Assembly (NCBI GenBank): GCA_023614405.1
Contig: CM042689.1
Coordinates: forward strand, 325,972,305 to 326,036,304
From: Avena insularis
Taxonomy: Eukaryota; Streptophyta; Magnoliopsida; Poales; Poaceae
Direction of reading: 5' to 3'
Length of the DNA: 64,000 nucleotides
The number at the start of each line of letters is the position of its first letter. Positions within the stretch are counted from its first letter, which is position 1. Made by a program: the position numbers and the translations under genes. This document shows positions 48,544 through 60,308 of the stretch, in pieces. The notes under the pieces were generated by a model. The model saw only the letters and a program-made list of their open reading frames with translations. It searched no databases and was not told the origin of the DNA.

Positions 48544-48651
48544 AAAAGATCGTGGAACATAGCCTTACTTCGCCCGTTCTACACTTAGAAGCCATATATT
48601 GCACGTCACGATGTGATGCACCAAGTCAGAGTATTGAGCATGTATTAGACC

Positions 48652-49021
48652 TCGCACTTGAGCAAAGGACTGGACTGCCTCATGTTGTATCTTATTTTGA
48701 ATTATGTATTAAACCTCGGCACCCCGAGCAGTAACTCGGGGACTGCCTCATGTTGTATCTTATTTTGAATTATGTATCAAACCTCGGCACCTCGAGCAGT
48801 AACTCGGGGACTGCCTCATGTTGTCTCTTATTTTTGAATTGCGTGTTAAACCTCGGAGCCACGAGCAGTGACTCGGGGACTCCCCCTAATTCTCCCTGCA
48901 TTGAATTATGCATTATATTTTGACGACCCAAATAATAACTCGGGGACTGCTTCATGATTTTAGATATTTTTTGAGCACATGCAAGAAATCATTAACCCGA
49001 GTGATAACTCGGGGACTGACT
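48652..49021 (+). repeat. Degenerate tandem array, unit about 68 bp
   Basis: AACTCGGGGACTGCCTCATG recurs near 48734, 48802 and, changed, 48870, 48938 and 49007, with TTGAATTATGTAT between copies. It belongs to the 3' spacer of the gypsy element, after integrase. Sequence just right of the next insertion (53776 on) still resembles the unit. Confidence 0.75.
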
Positions 49022-49074
49022 TATATTACCCGCTGTTGTTCGCCATACACATAAAAGTTCAGTAGCTCAAATAG

Positions 49075-52000
49075 TGTAACATCCTAGTATTTAGGACCTA
49101 ACGAAGGGTATATTTCGGAATAGGTATTGTTGCATGCATTCATTTGTGAAAATGCGGGTAATTTTTTTTTGCCAAATAAAAACCTTGAGTGATCAATGTT
49201 TATTTCTTACTTTGAGAGTAGGTTTAGTCTTAAAGGAGGATTGCTATAAACTTTGAGATGATCTCAAAGGAATTATGGGTTTTTTGAAATGAGTTGAATT
49301 TTAAAACTTAAGTGTTTTATAATTTAAATAATTTTGATATAAGATTTGAATCTAAAATTAAATATGAGAAAGGTATGATAACTTAAATCTTATCTAAAAG
49401 CAATATGGTATATGAAGTACATTTCTTATTCAGAAAAAAACTACAAATAATAACTTACTGAAGTTATTCCAAACTTTACAATTCACACAAGAGAAAAGAA
49501 TAAAATATTCTTTATTAATAAATATATAATCTTCATTACAAAGAAAACAAATAAAGATTACAAGAATTATAAAAGATTAAGAAAAGTACATTGGTATGTC
49601 TCTACTAACTATCCTATATCTAAACTACACTAAATATTCATCTTGATCTTTGTACCTGCAAAACAAAGATTAAATAAGAAACAAAACAAGATTACTGTTA
49701 ATATATATTTCTCTCAGATATTTTAGTGAGGTGCACTTGACAATCTCATCACTGGTAAATGATAAAGGGGCAAGTTTCACCAATATGAAAGACTTCATCT
49801 TTCATAAATTCAAAGCCAGAATGCAAATGACAGCCAAAAGGGACCAATTCACTAGACAGTGTAAAAGTAATTTGGTAATGGTAAGTTCACAAATTCTGAA
49901 CCTATCCACATGTGCATAGCAGGCACACACAACATGCAAAAGGTGAGATGTCGACCACACAGCACAACATAACAAAACCACAACACAACTGTGGAGATGC
50001 ACCTCAGTGCATCACTCCACTACATCACACCACAAGACAAACCAGGTGAACACCAGCCAAACCAAGAACAGCAACCAAACCAACCACCTAGATCAACCCA
50101 AACATCACCAGGATGGTGACATAAGGAGAGGGATGGAACTGGTGGATATCAAGGTCAAGCCCAGGAGCTAGGAGGAGCAGGCAAGCTCAAGATCAAGCTC
50201 AGGAGCCAGCAAAAGCAGATCAAGATCAAGACCAAAATCAAGATCAAGATCATCATCAATATACTACATCAACATCAAATCTTGTGGTGAGTCTCATAAA
50301 ACCATCACATGCTTTCATCAGAATATCTAAACAAAAGCATGTGTTGCTTTATGTAAGGATCTCTCAATAAGCACCCAAGAGGGGTGAATTTATCCTAGAG
50401 ATTTCAGGTAAAAGGATAAGAAATCAAACTCCACCACAAGCACTAAACCCTCAGACCAGCATCACTGGGTTTAGTGTTATTTTTGCAACTTAGATTATTT
50501 TCATTTGATCTTACCAGATCAGAGCACATCTCTCAAAGAGAGAGTAGCACCTCTAAATCTATAAGATTCCAACAAACTATTGCACAACTAACTAGGAATC
50601 ACATCCTAGGGCCTCAGACCCACATCATAGGCAGGAATAATAATAAAAGCTTCCATATCATCTTATCGGTTTTAATCAAGCTAAGCCTAGACATAAGACT
50701 CAATCACTTGTGTGCCAAATCATATTGGTATCACAAGGACAGGTTGTATATGAACTAAAACCAATCCTTGTTCATAATCCACACATAAAAGGGACAACCA
50801 AATATATATCATTTTCCTAAAGCTAAGTGCCATGAATCAACATTTAAAATGAATCTATACATCCACCGAAAATCATTACATATAATGATTTGATTCAGGG
50901 TGTATCATCTCAAACAAACCCATATTATGATTGCAGTAAGCAACCATTGAGAGAAAACTACTGTCAGTATGAGTAATCTGACAGTAGAGTAAACTCTCAT
51001 ACCAACAACATAAACCAATCAAGGATTTTATTGAAACAACTAGCATGAATCATGGTGGATTACCACTAGAACAAATCTGATAGTCAACTAGTATCATCAA
51101 AGCTACTATCAATCCTTAACCACAGTAATCAATAATTTCCCATGATCAAATATGATCAACACTAGATCTAAAGCATCATAGATATGATCAACAGAGGGGT
51201 TATGAACCTTAATCCAGAGATGAACCAATCAGCACATAATCACTCAACATGAGAAGCCACTAGCTACACACCAAAAAGAATCAAGGCAGTAGAATGGACA
51301 AACACCACAGAGACCACTTACCCGAGGTCCTCGCTGGTGAATCGAAGAGGAAGCAGAGGGGCCAACGAATCATGCAACACAGGGAGCACCAGAGGGGCGC
51401 AGAACTGCACTGCCACGGCGGCAGCCAAGAATAGACGAGACCAAAGACACCACCACAAAGTGATCAAGCGGTGGCGACAACAACTTTTCCGAACCCTAGG
51501 GTTCGGGAATGGGGTGGAACTGACCACAGGGAAGCCCCAAAGCCAAATCCAAGTAGATAGAACGAAAGAGCATCGTTGACAACCCCAACCTGCACCACGG
51601 CGGCGGCCAGGACGGCCGATGACGGCGAGAATCGACGGTGGCGGCATCGCCGGCCACGGGGGCGAGTCAGGGGAGGAGAAGATAAGGTCAAGAGAGAGAG
51701 GAGGCAGTGTGGGCTGGGTGGGCCAACACCCTCCGGGGTAGTTATTTGACCCTGCCCTATTGGGCCACCTTGGCCCAATAAGCCCAAGGGGCCAGCCCAA
51801 GTTATTTAAAAATTCTTTTGATCAATTAGAAAAAGACCAAAATACCCCTGATCTAAATAAAATTATAGAAAATAAAATAAAAATCCAAAAATTATAAATA
51901 AAATATTTTTGGATTCACAATAATCCACTCTGACCAAATAAAATAAGATATCAAATTTTGGGCATTCAATTTTTTATAAGAATTTTGTAAATTAAATATT

Positions 52001-53769
52001 CCTTATGGAATTTTACAAAATTATTGAAAGGTGATAAAAATAAATAAAAATCACTTTCATTATTTATTAATATTAGAGTATTTTAAAAAAATACTAAATA
52101 AATATTTAGTAATAAAATTAATGTATAATTAATAATTCCTAAAAGAATTATTAAATCAAAAAAGGCAAATAAAGGGAAATAAAATAAAATAACTCAATAT
52201 ATTTTATAAATATTAAAAAGAAATATTTATAAATCCTTTATTACTCAAAAAGGGACTTTTGGGGTAAATGCATATAAATTGAAATAATGCATTACATTAC
52301 TTGCATAATCATTTTGCTTCTTTAAATATTGTCCTTACCGGGCAATAATGATGTTTTTGTAGAACTAGAAGCTCAAGGTCCAAAGGCAAGCATCGACTTC
52401 ACTACCTTGCCATCACAAGGCAAGTTCATCACTTGCTCATGTCCTTTGAAGAGTCTTTATCAAAGTATTTGCAAATTGTGTGTTATCATATATGCTATAA
52501 AAGAAAGAAAATATAATTTTCATAAACAAAGAAATCATAGATATCATCCTAAGTGGTGATATAATGGAGCAATAGAACTTAGAGTTCTAATTGCAACAGT
52601 GATGATCAAATAGGGACTTAACACCCCTGACATCAGTGATTCTAGTGCCATATATTACGCGTTAACCATGAGATTTGGAATGGGACAGAGAAGTCAGCTA
52701 TATCTTCTTCCTCTCGCATGAAGCCGGATGTGCAGGTCGTGGCTGTTATCCTCGTAGCGTGCATATTAATTGGTAATTCGTAGAGGATATGCAACATATG
52801 GGTGGGAACCCTCATCGTCCCATGATAGTTCTGGCATCTAACGGTTTGTACAAACCATTGCCGTAATTCATTATGTGGGCATGGTGTACACCAAGGAGGC
52901 ATGCGGGGTCGCGAAGATGGTAGTGATTGGCTTGGACCAACTACTGGGTCCACATCATGGAATTGTGGACAGGAAAGTACGCCCGGTTGTGCAACAAGGA
53001 GTTGATCTCTCATGGGTAAAGTAACGCACCTCTGTAGAGTGTAAGAACTATAACTTGTTACTCCCTGTTCCGGGAAGGAGCTACGAACGCGGCAGGAAAG
53101 GAACTCCATGAAAGTTCTGGTCAACCTGTGAAGGCTGATTGTCATAGTTCTTTGGAATAAAATCAATCTTTGAAGAAAGATTTACAAAAACTGCATAGTG
53201 CCAAGGATTTATAATCCGAGGTGGTAGTTAGAGCATCAAACCCACCTTGCATATAATGAACTTGTTGGGTAACGCTGTTACTCATTCTTTCCTTTGAACC
53301 CTTGCTTAGACTCTGAGGATCCCGAAGACGTGCCAATGTATGCAGCCGAATGCCAAGAAGACGTGTTCTCTGAGGAACCTGATCTATCCGGAGGAGTTGA
53401 AGGCGTGGACTACGAGATCCGCTATGGTGTCGATGAGAACAAGTCCACTTAAGTGTCTAGTTAGTAGTAACTAATGGAGCCGAGCAGCATGAACTCTATA
53501 GAATAAGCTGTTGAGCCCCCTCCTAGTCGGAGTTGTTACTCTTAAGTTTCCGCTGAACACTTTATATTTTGGTTTGTAAGTTGGATCTTTTGGAAGTCTT
53601 GAACTTCCGGTATTGTAATAATAATAATGTGTGTACTTTTGTAATATGGACCCGCAATGTTTCTGTTGTACCACTTTGAGGGATGTGATATTTACGGAAT
53701 AGTGTTCTGTGAATGTCATGTCAACGACTATAGTGTACTACACTTGCAGTGGTATGCTGGGTCACCGCA
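49075..53769. mobile_element. 4.7-kb TG...CA insertion, candidate solo LTR
   Basis: Begins TGTAACATCC, ends GGTCACCGCA. Flanks AATAG (49070-49074) and AACAG (53770-53774) look like a 5-bp target duplication with one change. I see no internal LTR pair, no PBS and no gag or pol frame. Read in reverse it starts TGCGGTGACC and has GC-rich promoter- and leader-like sequence near 51800-51330. Long LTRs of this size are known in barley LARD elements (Sukkula). Orientation is undecided. Confidence 0.5.
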
Positions 53770-54636
53770 AACAGAGACTCGAGGACTCCTCCGAGTTGTT
53801 GATCATAACTTGCAAGATATGATATAAACTTGCCTCGGTCATCAAAGGAACAATAAGGAGGAAACAAATAATGATTTCTAAGGATAATGGTAACAAGAAT
53901 AACAACCTCAGCAAGTCGAAATATGATAAGGGATGCAACCTATTTATATCACTTTACCAGTGGATACCTCGGGGATAATAATAAGCCAAGCTATGGGCTT
54001 AGACCATTGTACTTCAAGTAGAAGTTGCGAAAACAACAATTATACAACCGAGTTCACATAAGGCAAAGATAGATGCCGAATGAAAGTTAGTCATATGGGA
54101 GAATACGATCCGGCTCTACAAAGTTAAATATTCGACAAAGGAAAGATAGGTTCACTTAGATAAATTGACAACAGTTACCATTGCCAGTGCCTTAGAGGCA
54201 CAAGGAAAAAGGATTCACAGTGTACCAAAAGGAGGTCGATTGTTTCAAACACATCATACACCCGGCATACCGGGGACTTAAAACAACTTGAAGTTTTTGA
54301 GCCTAAACAACAAAACATGCCAAATCACCCTTAATGGGCAGTAGCATTGTCAGGAGCATCGGGCATGGGTATCTCGGACGCTGGCGGAGGGACCTCGATC
54401 ACCTTCAGAGGAGTATCTTTAGGAACAGGGCGCTCCGAGGTAGCTGGCACCTCAGCAGAAGTTACCTCGGCTTCAACAGAAGCCATAGTAACCTCGGGGA
54501 CAAGCCCTGGCTGCTAAGAGACATCAGCTCGGGCTCGATAGGTTTCAGTCCCTTTAGAGGACGATCGCGCGTCGCCATCCTCATCTGAGCTGTCATCCGA
54601 ATCGCGAGAATTATCCGAATCACCCTCCGGTTCATC
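53770..54636 (+). other. 3' spacer of the Tat gypsy element
   Basis: No plus-strand ORF. The left end resumes the repeat type CTCGAGGACTCCTCCGAG. The right end overlaps the presumed 3' part of the antisense gene. Confidence 0.4.
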
Positions 54637-57600
54637 CTAATCGGCCGAGTCACCACCTGATACATCTTCAGCTTCGACATCATCCGCCGGGTTGGGAAGG
54701 AAACTCGAACCTTCGATCCAATTATGCACGTCAGCATACTCGATAAGCTGGAAGGCACGAGCTTGAAGGCGAGCAACAAACTCCGGATTTTCAACCCAAG
54801 GAGAGCCAGTGCGTAGATGCATCAGAGTATCGAGGGAGATATCCTCATACCAAGATAAAACGGCCGTAAGGGCCATGTCAGCACCAACCCTCCCAGCAGA
54901 TTCCCTCCAGAGGTTAAGTTGGGTTTGATATGCCATCAGCCTCGCCACAAGCACTTCAACCTCCTTAATATCCGGCGAATTCGGCCAGAGAACATGGTAG
55001 GCTCAGATAGCTGCTTGCACCAGATCTTTTCCCATAATCTTCATTGGTCCAATAGCAGCACCAACGGCAATGAGGAAGTCTTCCATTTAATATTCTTGAC
55101 TCGCTATAACGGGAACACCTTGGCACTCGCGAGCAGCAATCACAGCCTTAGAGCTCACTGGTTTCGCTTCTGGAAAATGATCTACACGAAAAGAAATCAT
55201 ATCAGTTAAAAATAAGAAAGGGAAGAAAATAACGCGGCCACGGGCGGAAACTTACGATGGATATAACTCAACATTTTCTGGAGATCCAGGCACCAATCGG
55301 CCCTACTCTTTGCAAAACGAGTGATTTCCTCGCTCATGGCCTGGTTCTTTAGCTCGGCAGCGTCAAGAAGTTCCTTATCTTTCTGCAACTGTAGGCTCAG
55401 TCGATTCTTCTCTTTAGAGAATTCCTGATCGACTTTTTCCAATTCAGACTTCTGGGAAAGCTTGAGAGACTCAACCTCGCACGTAACCGATTTATCTCAT
55501 CGTACTTTTCTTTGAGTTGCGCCGAATGAGTGGCAGCTTGTTCTAAAAAATGCAGCATCATATCAGGCATAGGCATGCATTCTTGATGCAATGCTGCAAG
55601 TGTTTGTAACTCGTCTATACCAAAGCCGAAAGGTTGTAAGAAACCCAATATTTATCTCGGACAAGAATTAACAAATTAAAAACAAAAAAGAGGAACTAAC
55701 CTTCAAGAGCGGCAACTTTCTTGGTTAGGTGAGTGTTCAGGTTATTGATATTAGCTGCGCGTTAGCAGAAAGTTAATTAGCACGAAAAACTAAAAATATT
55801 ATGAAACCTAAGGAATAGTACACGGATTAGTTAAATTGCCAGTTTTCTTCACAACAGGAACAACCTTCTCATATTTTTCTTGCAATTTCTTGTGTGCGAA
55901 GAGCAACCTTTGAAATTTGGCTATCCGCCGATCATGGGCAACCTGAATACAAAATTAAGTTACAAGACTGGATATTCAAAGCTAAAATAGATCCGAATCA
56001 AGCAAGACTTGACCCAGATCTAAGTGGCTGGATATTCAGATCTAAAGCAGATCCGAATCATGTATAAATTGACTCGGATCTAGGTGGCTGGATATTCAGA
56101 GTTAAAGCAGATCCGAATCATGTATAAATTGACTCGGATCTAGGTGGCTGGATATTCAGAGTTAAAGCAGATCCAAATCATGTATAAATTGACTCGGATA
56201 TAGGTGGCTGGATATTCAAAGTTAAAGCAAATCCGAATCAAGCAAAAACTTAACTCGGATCTATGTGGCTGGATATTCAGATCTAAAACAGACCCGAATC
56301 AAGCAAACTTGATTTCGATATGAATGGACCATGGTTAATCCGAGTCATGAAGGAAATTGACTTAGCAAGTAATGCATTTGAAGCCTGACTAAGCTTCCAA
56401 ACGAACAACAAATTATTCGGTTGCAAGCTTTGGGGACTAGTGTGTATATAATATCATCTGAATAATAGACAAAGTATCAACGAAAGCGCTGACCTCATTC
56501 ATTTTGTCGCTATCAAGGACAATCTTAGCAGCCATGTGCAAACGACTGCTGATGTCGGAAAGCTAAAATGGTTGGCTACTCGGATTGCCTTCAAATTGAT
56601 CGGCGGCATTCCAATTATTGGCATACTCCACCAGAGAGCCGAGGCTGTTCCCGCTCTCAGTACGGGTCAGCACCTTACCTCGAGCCCGTTGCGTAACTAC
56701 CGCTGTTGCCGGACTCTTGTGAAGAGTAAGTTGAGTGTCGGCAGCAGGGCGACACCAGGTTTAGCATAGGAAGCTCCTTTGCGAAGAGCTTCAGCAATGC
56801 CGGGCTGAGAAGAGCTTGTTGGCCCTTTTTGATATGCCGACGGCTTAGTAACAACGAGTTTCTTGCCCTTACTAGGGACTTTGGCAGGGCAACACCTGCA
56901 GCATCAGGAACCACATCCTTGGCAGCAGGGGGAACTGTAGTTTCTGAAGGGATTGAAGTGGTGGTATCCTTGGCAGGAGTTGGAGTAGGAACTGGAACTG
57001 TAGTGGTCAAAGGGTCGATGGGAGAAACCTCGGCTGTCTCACGAGAGACAGCAGGTTGATCTAGCTGGTCCGACACATGTGTTATGTCGGCAGAAACAGT
57101 GGGAGCTATAGGCTCGTCAGGTTGAGGCATTATGTTGGTTGGCACGGGAGGAGAATCAACGCGAGAGGGGCTGGGAACCCGAATATCCTCCGAAGGAGGG
57201 GGAGAACTCGGACGAGAAGTATGAGTCATCATGCTAGGACCACTCGGCTTTGCTGAAAGAGGGGCTCTGCGAGGTGATAAAAGCCGAATCAGAAACGGAA
57301 AGAGAGAAACAATAAATACAAGTAGAAATAAACTTACCCAGTAACTCCAGGCATGGTCTTGCGCTTTGGAATATGCTAGGCAGATTTCTTGGTTTGCTTC
57401 CTGGGCGCAGCACCAGAAGGGTCTGTTGAAGCGGGGCGCTTCTTCGGAGCAACAGGAGCCTTGGAAGCAAGGGGCTCGGCGTCGTGCACCTGACCAGCTT
57501 GGTTAGCTGGGAAAGAAGGAGCCGGAAATGCGTAAGAGATGGGCACCGCGGCGACTACCTCAAGAATCTAGACGTTGTTCGAGTCACCTTCATCCGCGCG

Positions 57601-58766
57601 AGCCGAGGTCTTAGTTCGGATGCGAACGGGAGCAGCATCTGACTTAGGGACAAACTCCTCCGAGTCAGGCTTCCCAGTATCCGTAGTATTACGGTCAGCG
57701 GTCCAAGGAAGAGCCAAAACCTCGGCATCTTTCGTCTTCTGCTCCGTAAATCTCTGCAAGAAAAATAAGTTAAAATAAGTAAAAGAACGCTCAATAAAGC
57801 AGCATGGAAGAGTAACACTAATGTCTAAATTCACCTGAGGAGGGGGATTCTTGCGGGTAGAGGGCTTCAATCCCCATGTCCATTCCTCCAGCATATCGGT
57901 CTTGAAGATTGCCCGGACGTGTTTGTATATGAGATAATCATCAAGCTCGACTATGGATACCCGGTTGGGATCCAGAGGTCCGCTCATGTCACAAAGTTTG
58001 TGAGAGAGGAGCTGGAAGGGGCAGATTCGGCTGCTGATGAAAGCAGTCATCAAGTCCTCACCACGAAGCCTGGAACGAATCAGTTCCTTGAGCCGGATCT
58101 CGAACGCCTCGGCAAGGGCGTTGGTCTTCCTTGGATTATAGCTCCAGTTCTTCTTGGAGGGGGATCGATAGAAAGAGTTGGGAGCCGAATCTTGTCCTCC
58201 TTCCCAGTATTTTTGACATAGAAAAAGGATCTATGCCACTTCTTGCAAGATTCAAGGCCGGCGACACGGGGGAACTCGGAGTTTCTCCGAGGTGTTATGG
58301 ACGCGGACCCGCATTGAGTGAGAGATTTCTCGGAAGGGTGAAGGGATTTGTCCGGCACTACATTAGTTCGGATCTGGAAAAACTTGGACCAGACATGTAC
58401 GGAAGGCCAGAGGCCGAATTACCCCTCTGAGGCCGAGATAAAAGCTGACAGAGAGGCAACAACATTAGCCGGCAGATGATGTGGCTGAAGGCTGAAGTAA
58501 TCAAGGAAATCCTTGGCGAAGTCTCTAAGAGGGAGGCTGAATCCCCGAGCAAAATGAGACATAAAAACCATGTACTCGCCCTCGTTGAGTACGGGCGAGG
58601 ATTCTTTGCCGGGTAAGCGACAACTTACCTCGGCAGGAATTCAGCGCGTCCTAATTAACCATTCTACCTCTCGACGGGTGACAGAAGAACCTTGCCAAGA
58701 ACCGCACTTTGGGCCAGACACAAAGTCATCCTCCCCGACGAGGGCGCCGCTACCGGAACTAGACAT
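54637..58766 (-). pseudogene. Antisense ORF of the Tat element, Transposase_28-like
   Basis: Minus-strand gene-like series. It starts at ATG 58766 (MSSSGSGALVGEDDF). A TGA near 58642 interrupts it. SHFARGFSLPLRDFAKDFLD and YFSLQPHHLPANVVASLSAF are the characteristic part of the plant 'putative gypsy-type transposon' (Transposase_28) domain. After a TAA (58427-58429) it continues HRSFFYVKNTGKEDKIRLP, and in a shifted frame ELIRSRLRGEDLMTAFISSR. A GT-AG intron lies at 57834-57754. Pro/Ser/Thr-rich and basic linkers follow (57600-56700), then a Lys/Glu-rich probable coiled coil (55600-55210) and an acidic C terminus (54954-54637). Its function in these elements is unknown. The copy is decayed. 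Confidence 0.72.
55968..56335. repeat. Minisatellite, six units of about 60 bp
   Basis: Units begin GCTGGATATTCAGA, continue AAGCAGATCCGAATCA and end ACTCGGATCTAGGTG. The middle units differ by only a few bases; the outer ones are more diverged. It falls between coiled-coil and linker segments of the antisense ORF, so probably in one of its introns. Confidence 0.88.
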
Positions 58767-59520
58767 AGGCTCGTCGGAGAAGTCGACGGAGGAGAAAATG
58801 GCGGCGGAGAAGGGCCTAGAGGTACAGGTCCCCGTCGTGGTGCTAACAAGCGCGGCAGTGGAACAGAAGAAGAACCGCCATGGGGAATCTAGAAAACAGA
58901 GGGATTCCTAGCACGACAACCTAGCGGCGGTACAGTTGGAAAACTCACCGGTGAGAACACCGGAACGAGAGCACGGCGGCGAGGTCGCAGGAGACGGAGA
59001 ACGGCGGCGTGACCGTCGAGGAGGACGACCATGGCGAGAGCACCGGAACACGTAGAAGATCGGCGGCGCGAGGAAGAAGATGAGGGAGAGCGGAAGGGGA
59101 AAAGTGAACTGCCCAAACCCCTCTCCCCTCTTTATAACCGTGCCACGGTAACCGTGGTGAGATCGTGGCTATGCCACGATACCCACATAATCGCGTGTAT
59201 TGCGAAACCGTGCGCAGCTAGTGGATCCACACCTCAGGCCACACGGCACAAGAGCGGATCAGGCCTACTGACCGATGCGGTACTCGAGGCGTCACTGCGC
59301 CGACGCGACGGGCGCAATAATCACTGTAGCTTGTCAGTGGACAGTATAGAGGAACAAAAAACTAGAAGAGCAATGATGAGTGGGACACGTAGAAAGAGGC
59401 GTACCCAGTAAGCTACGCGGATGCCTCAAACAGAAAGAAATAACTTGGAAAGAAAGAGAGAAGAATGTGATGTGGCCCGGCCGAGGTTTCCGGCAGGACC
59501 GCACCAGCTTCGGGGACTAA
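58767..59520 (+). other. Promoter side of the antisense ORF and end of the gypsy internal region
   Basis: GC-rich 5' flank of the antisense ORF, then spacer. Directly before the 3' LTR is GCTTCGGGGACTAA, in the position of the polypurine tract. No plus-strand gene is supported. Confidence 0.45.
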
Positions 59521-60308
59521 TGTTGGGGGTGACCCCGGATAGGTTCAAGACATGGGAAAGACGAAAGGAATTTCCCTCATCGTAAGCCGAATTATTGATT
59601 GTGTCGGCCGAATCATGTAAGATTCGGCCGAGATAATCAGGGCCATGACAAATGCAGAACGAATAACACCTTATCCGGCCGACATGTGAGGTAAGTCGGC
59701 CGAATGGGTCTGACTAACTCGAATACAGGTGAAGGCCGAGCCGAGTTATGCGAGACAAGGCTAAATAACGTGAAGCTTGCAGGAGAAGGAGGTGCCTATA
59801 GTCAAACCCTAGTCACTGGCTAAGAGTAATCTAGACAGAGCCAAGGGCAAAGGACAAGGAGCAGAGCAGCAGAAGGGCAGAAAAACATCATGGAGGTGAC
59901 AATGAGGAAGATCGAGGCGCGCATGTGAAGGTTTATGGAACATTGCCGCCGATAGGAGGGGGACACGAAAAGGAGGCCGCCGAGTTACCATATTGGGACA
60001 AGCATATTCCAAGGATATGCTTGCCACGTCAGCCCTAGAAGGAACCCAAGAACCCCTTTATAAGGGAGGACGCGGGCTCCTGAGAGGGGATCGATTCATT
60101 CTACGCCGTAAGGCTCGTGTATTAGTGTTCTTCCTCTCTATGAGACAACTCTAGGAGCACTTGTATTTCTAGAGAAGAGGAATAAAGATCTACTTATAGG
60201 ACACTTGAGTGTAGAAATCACTACATCTTCCCTCCCCGGATCCCTCTATCATCTATTGGCCCCATACTTTAGCCTACCCATGGCATCTGCCGTGCCACCA
60301 CCACGGCA
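59521..60308 (+). repeat. 3' LTR of the Tat gypsy element
   Basis: 788 bp, TGTTGGGGGTGACC..ACGGCA, with TATA-like TTTATAAGG as in the 5' LTR. Followed by CCAGA, matching CCGGA before the 5' LTR. Confidence 0.9.

Larger units (their letters stand above)
24816..60308 (+). mobile_element. Ty3/gypsy LTR retrotransposon, Tat lineage, with nested insertions
   Basis: Two LTRs (24816-25606 and 59521-60308) flank a PBS, gag, PR, RT, two RNase H domains, integrase, repeat arrays and an antisense ORF. Flanks CCGGA and CCAGA form a 5-bp target duplication with one change. The doubled RNase H and an extra ORF in antisense after pol are known features of the plant Tat lineage (Grande/Retand/RIRE2 relatives). 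Without the copia array and the 4.7-kb insert the element is about 14.6 kb. Coding regions are broken by several stops and frameshifts. Confidence 0.88.

Noticed and set aside
48652..49021. CRISPR-like spacing of repeats
   Set aside because: The whole unit repeats, including the intervals. It is a degenerate tandem array inside a plant retrotransposon, not repeat-spacer architecture.
51318..51800. 160-codon minus-strand ORF in the 4.7-kb unit
   Set aside because: GC-rich leader-like sequence; no domain and no continuation. It may be a spurious frame in a promoter region.
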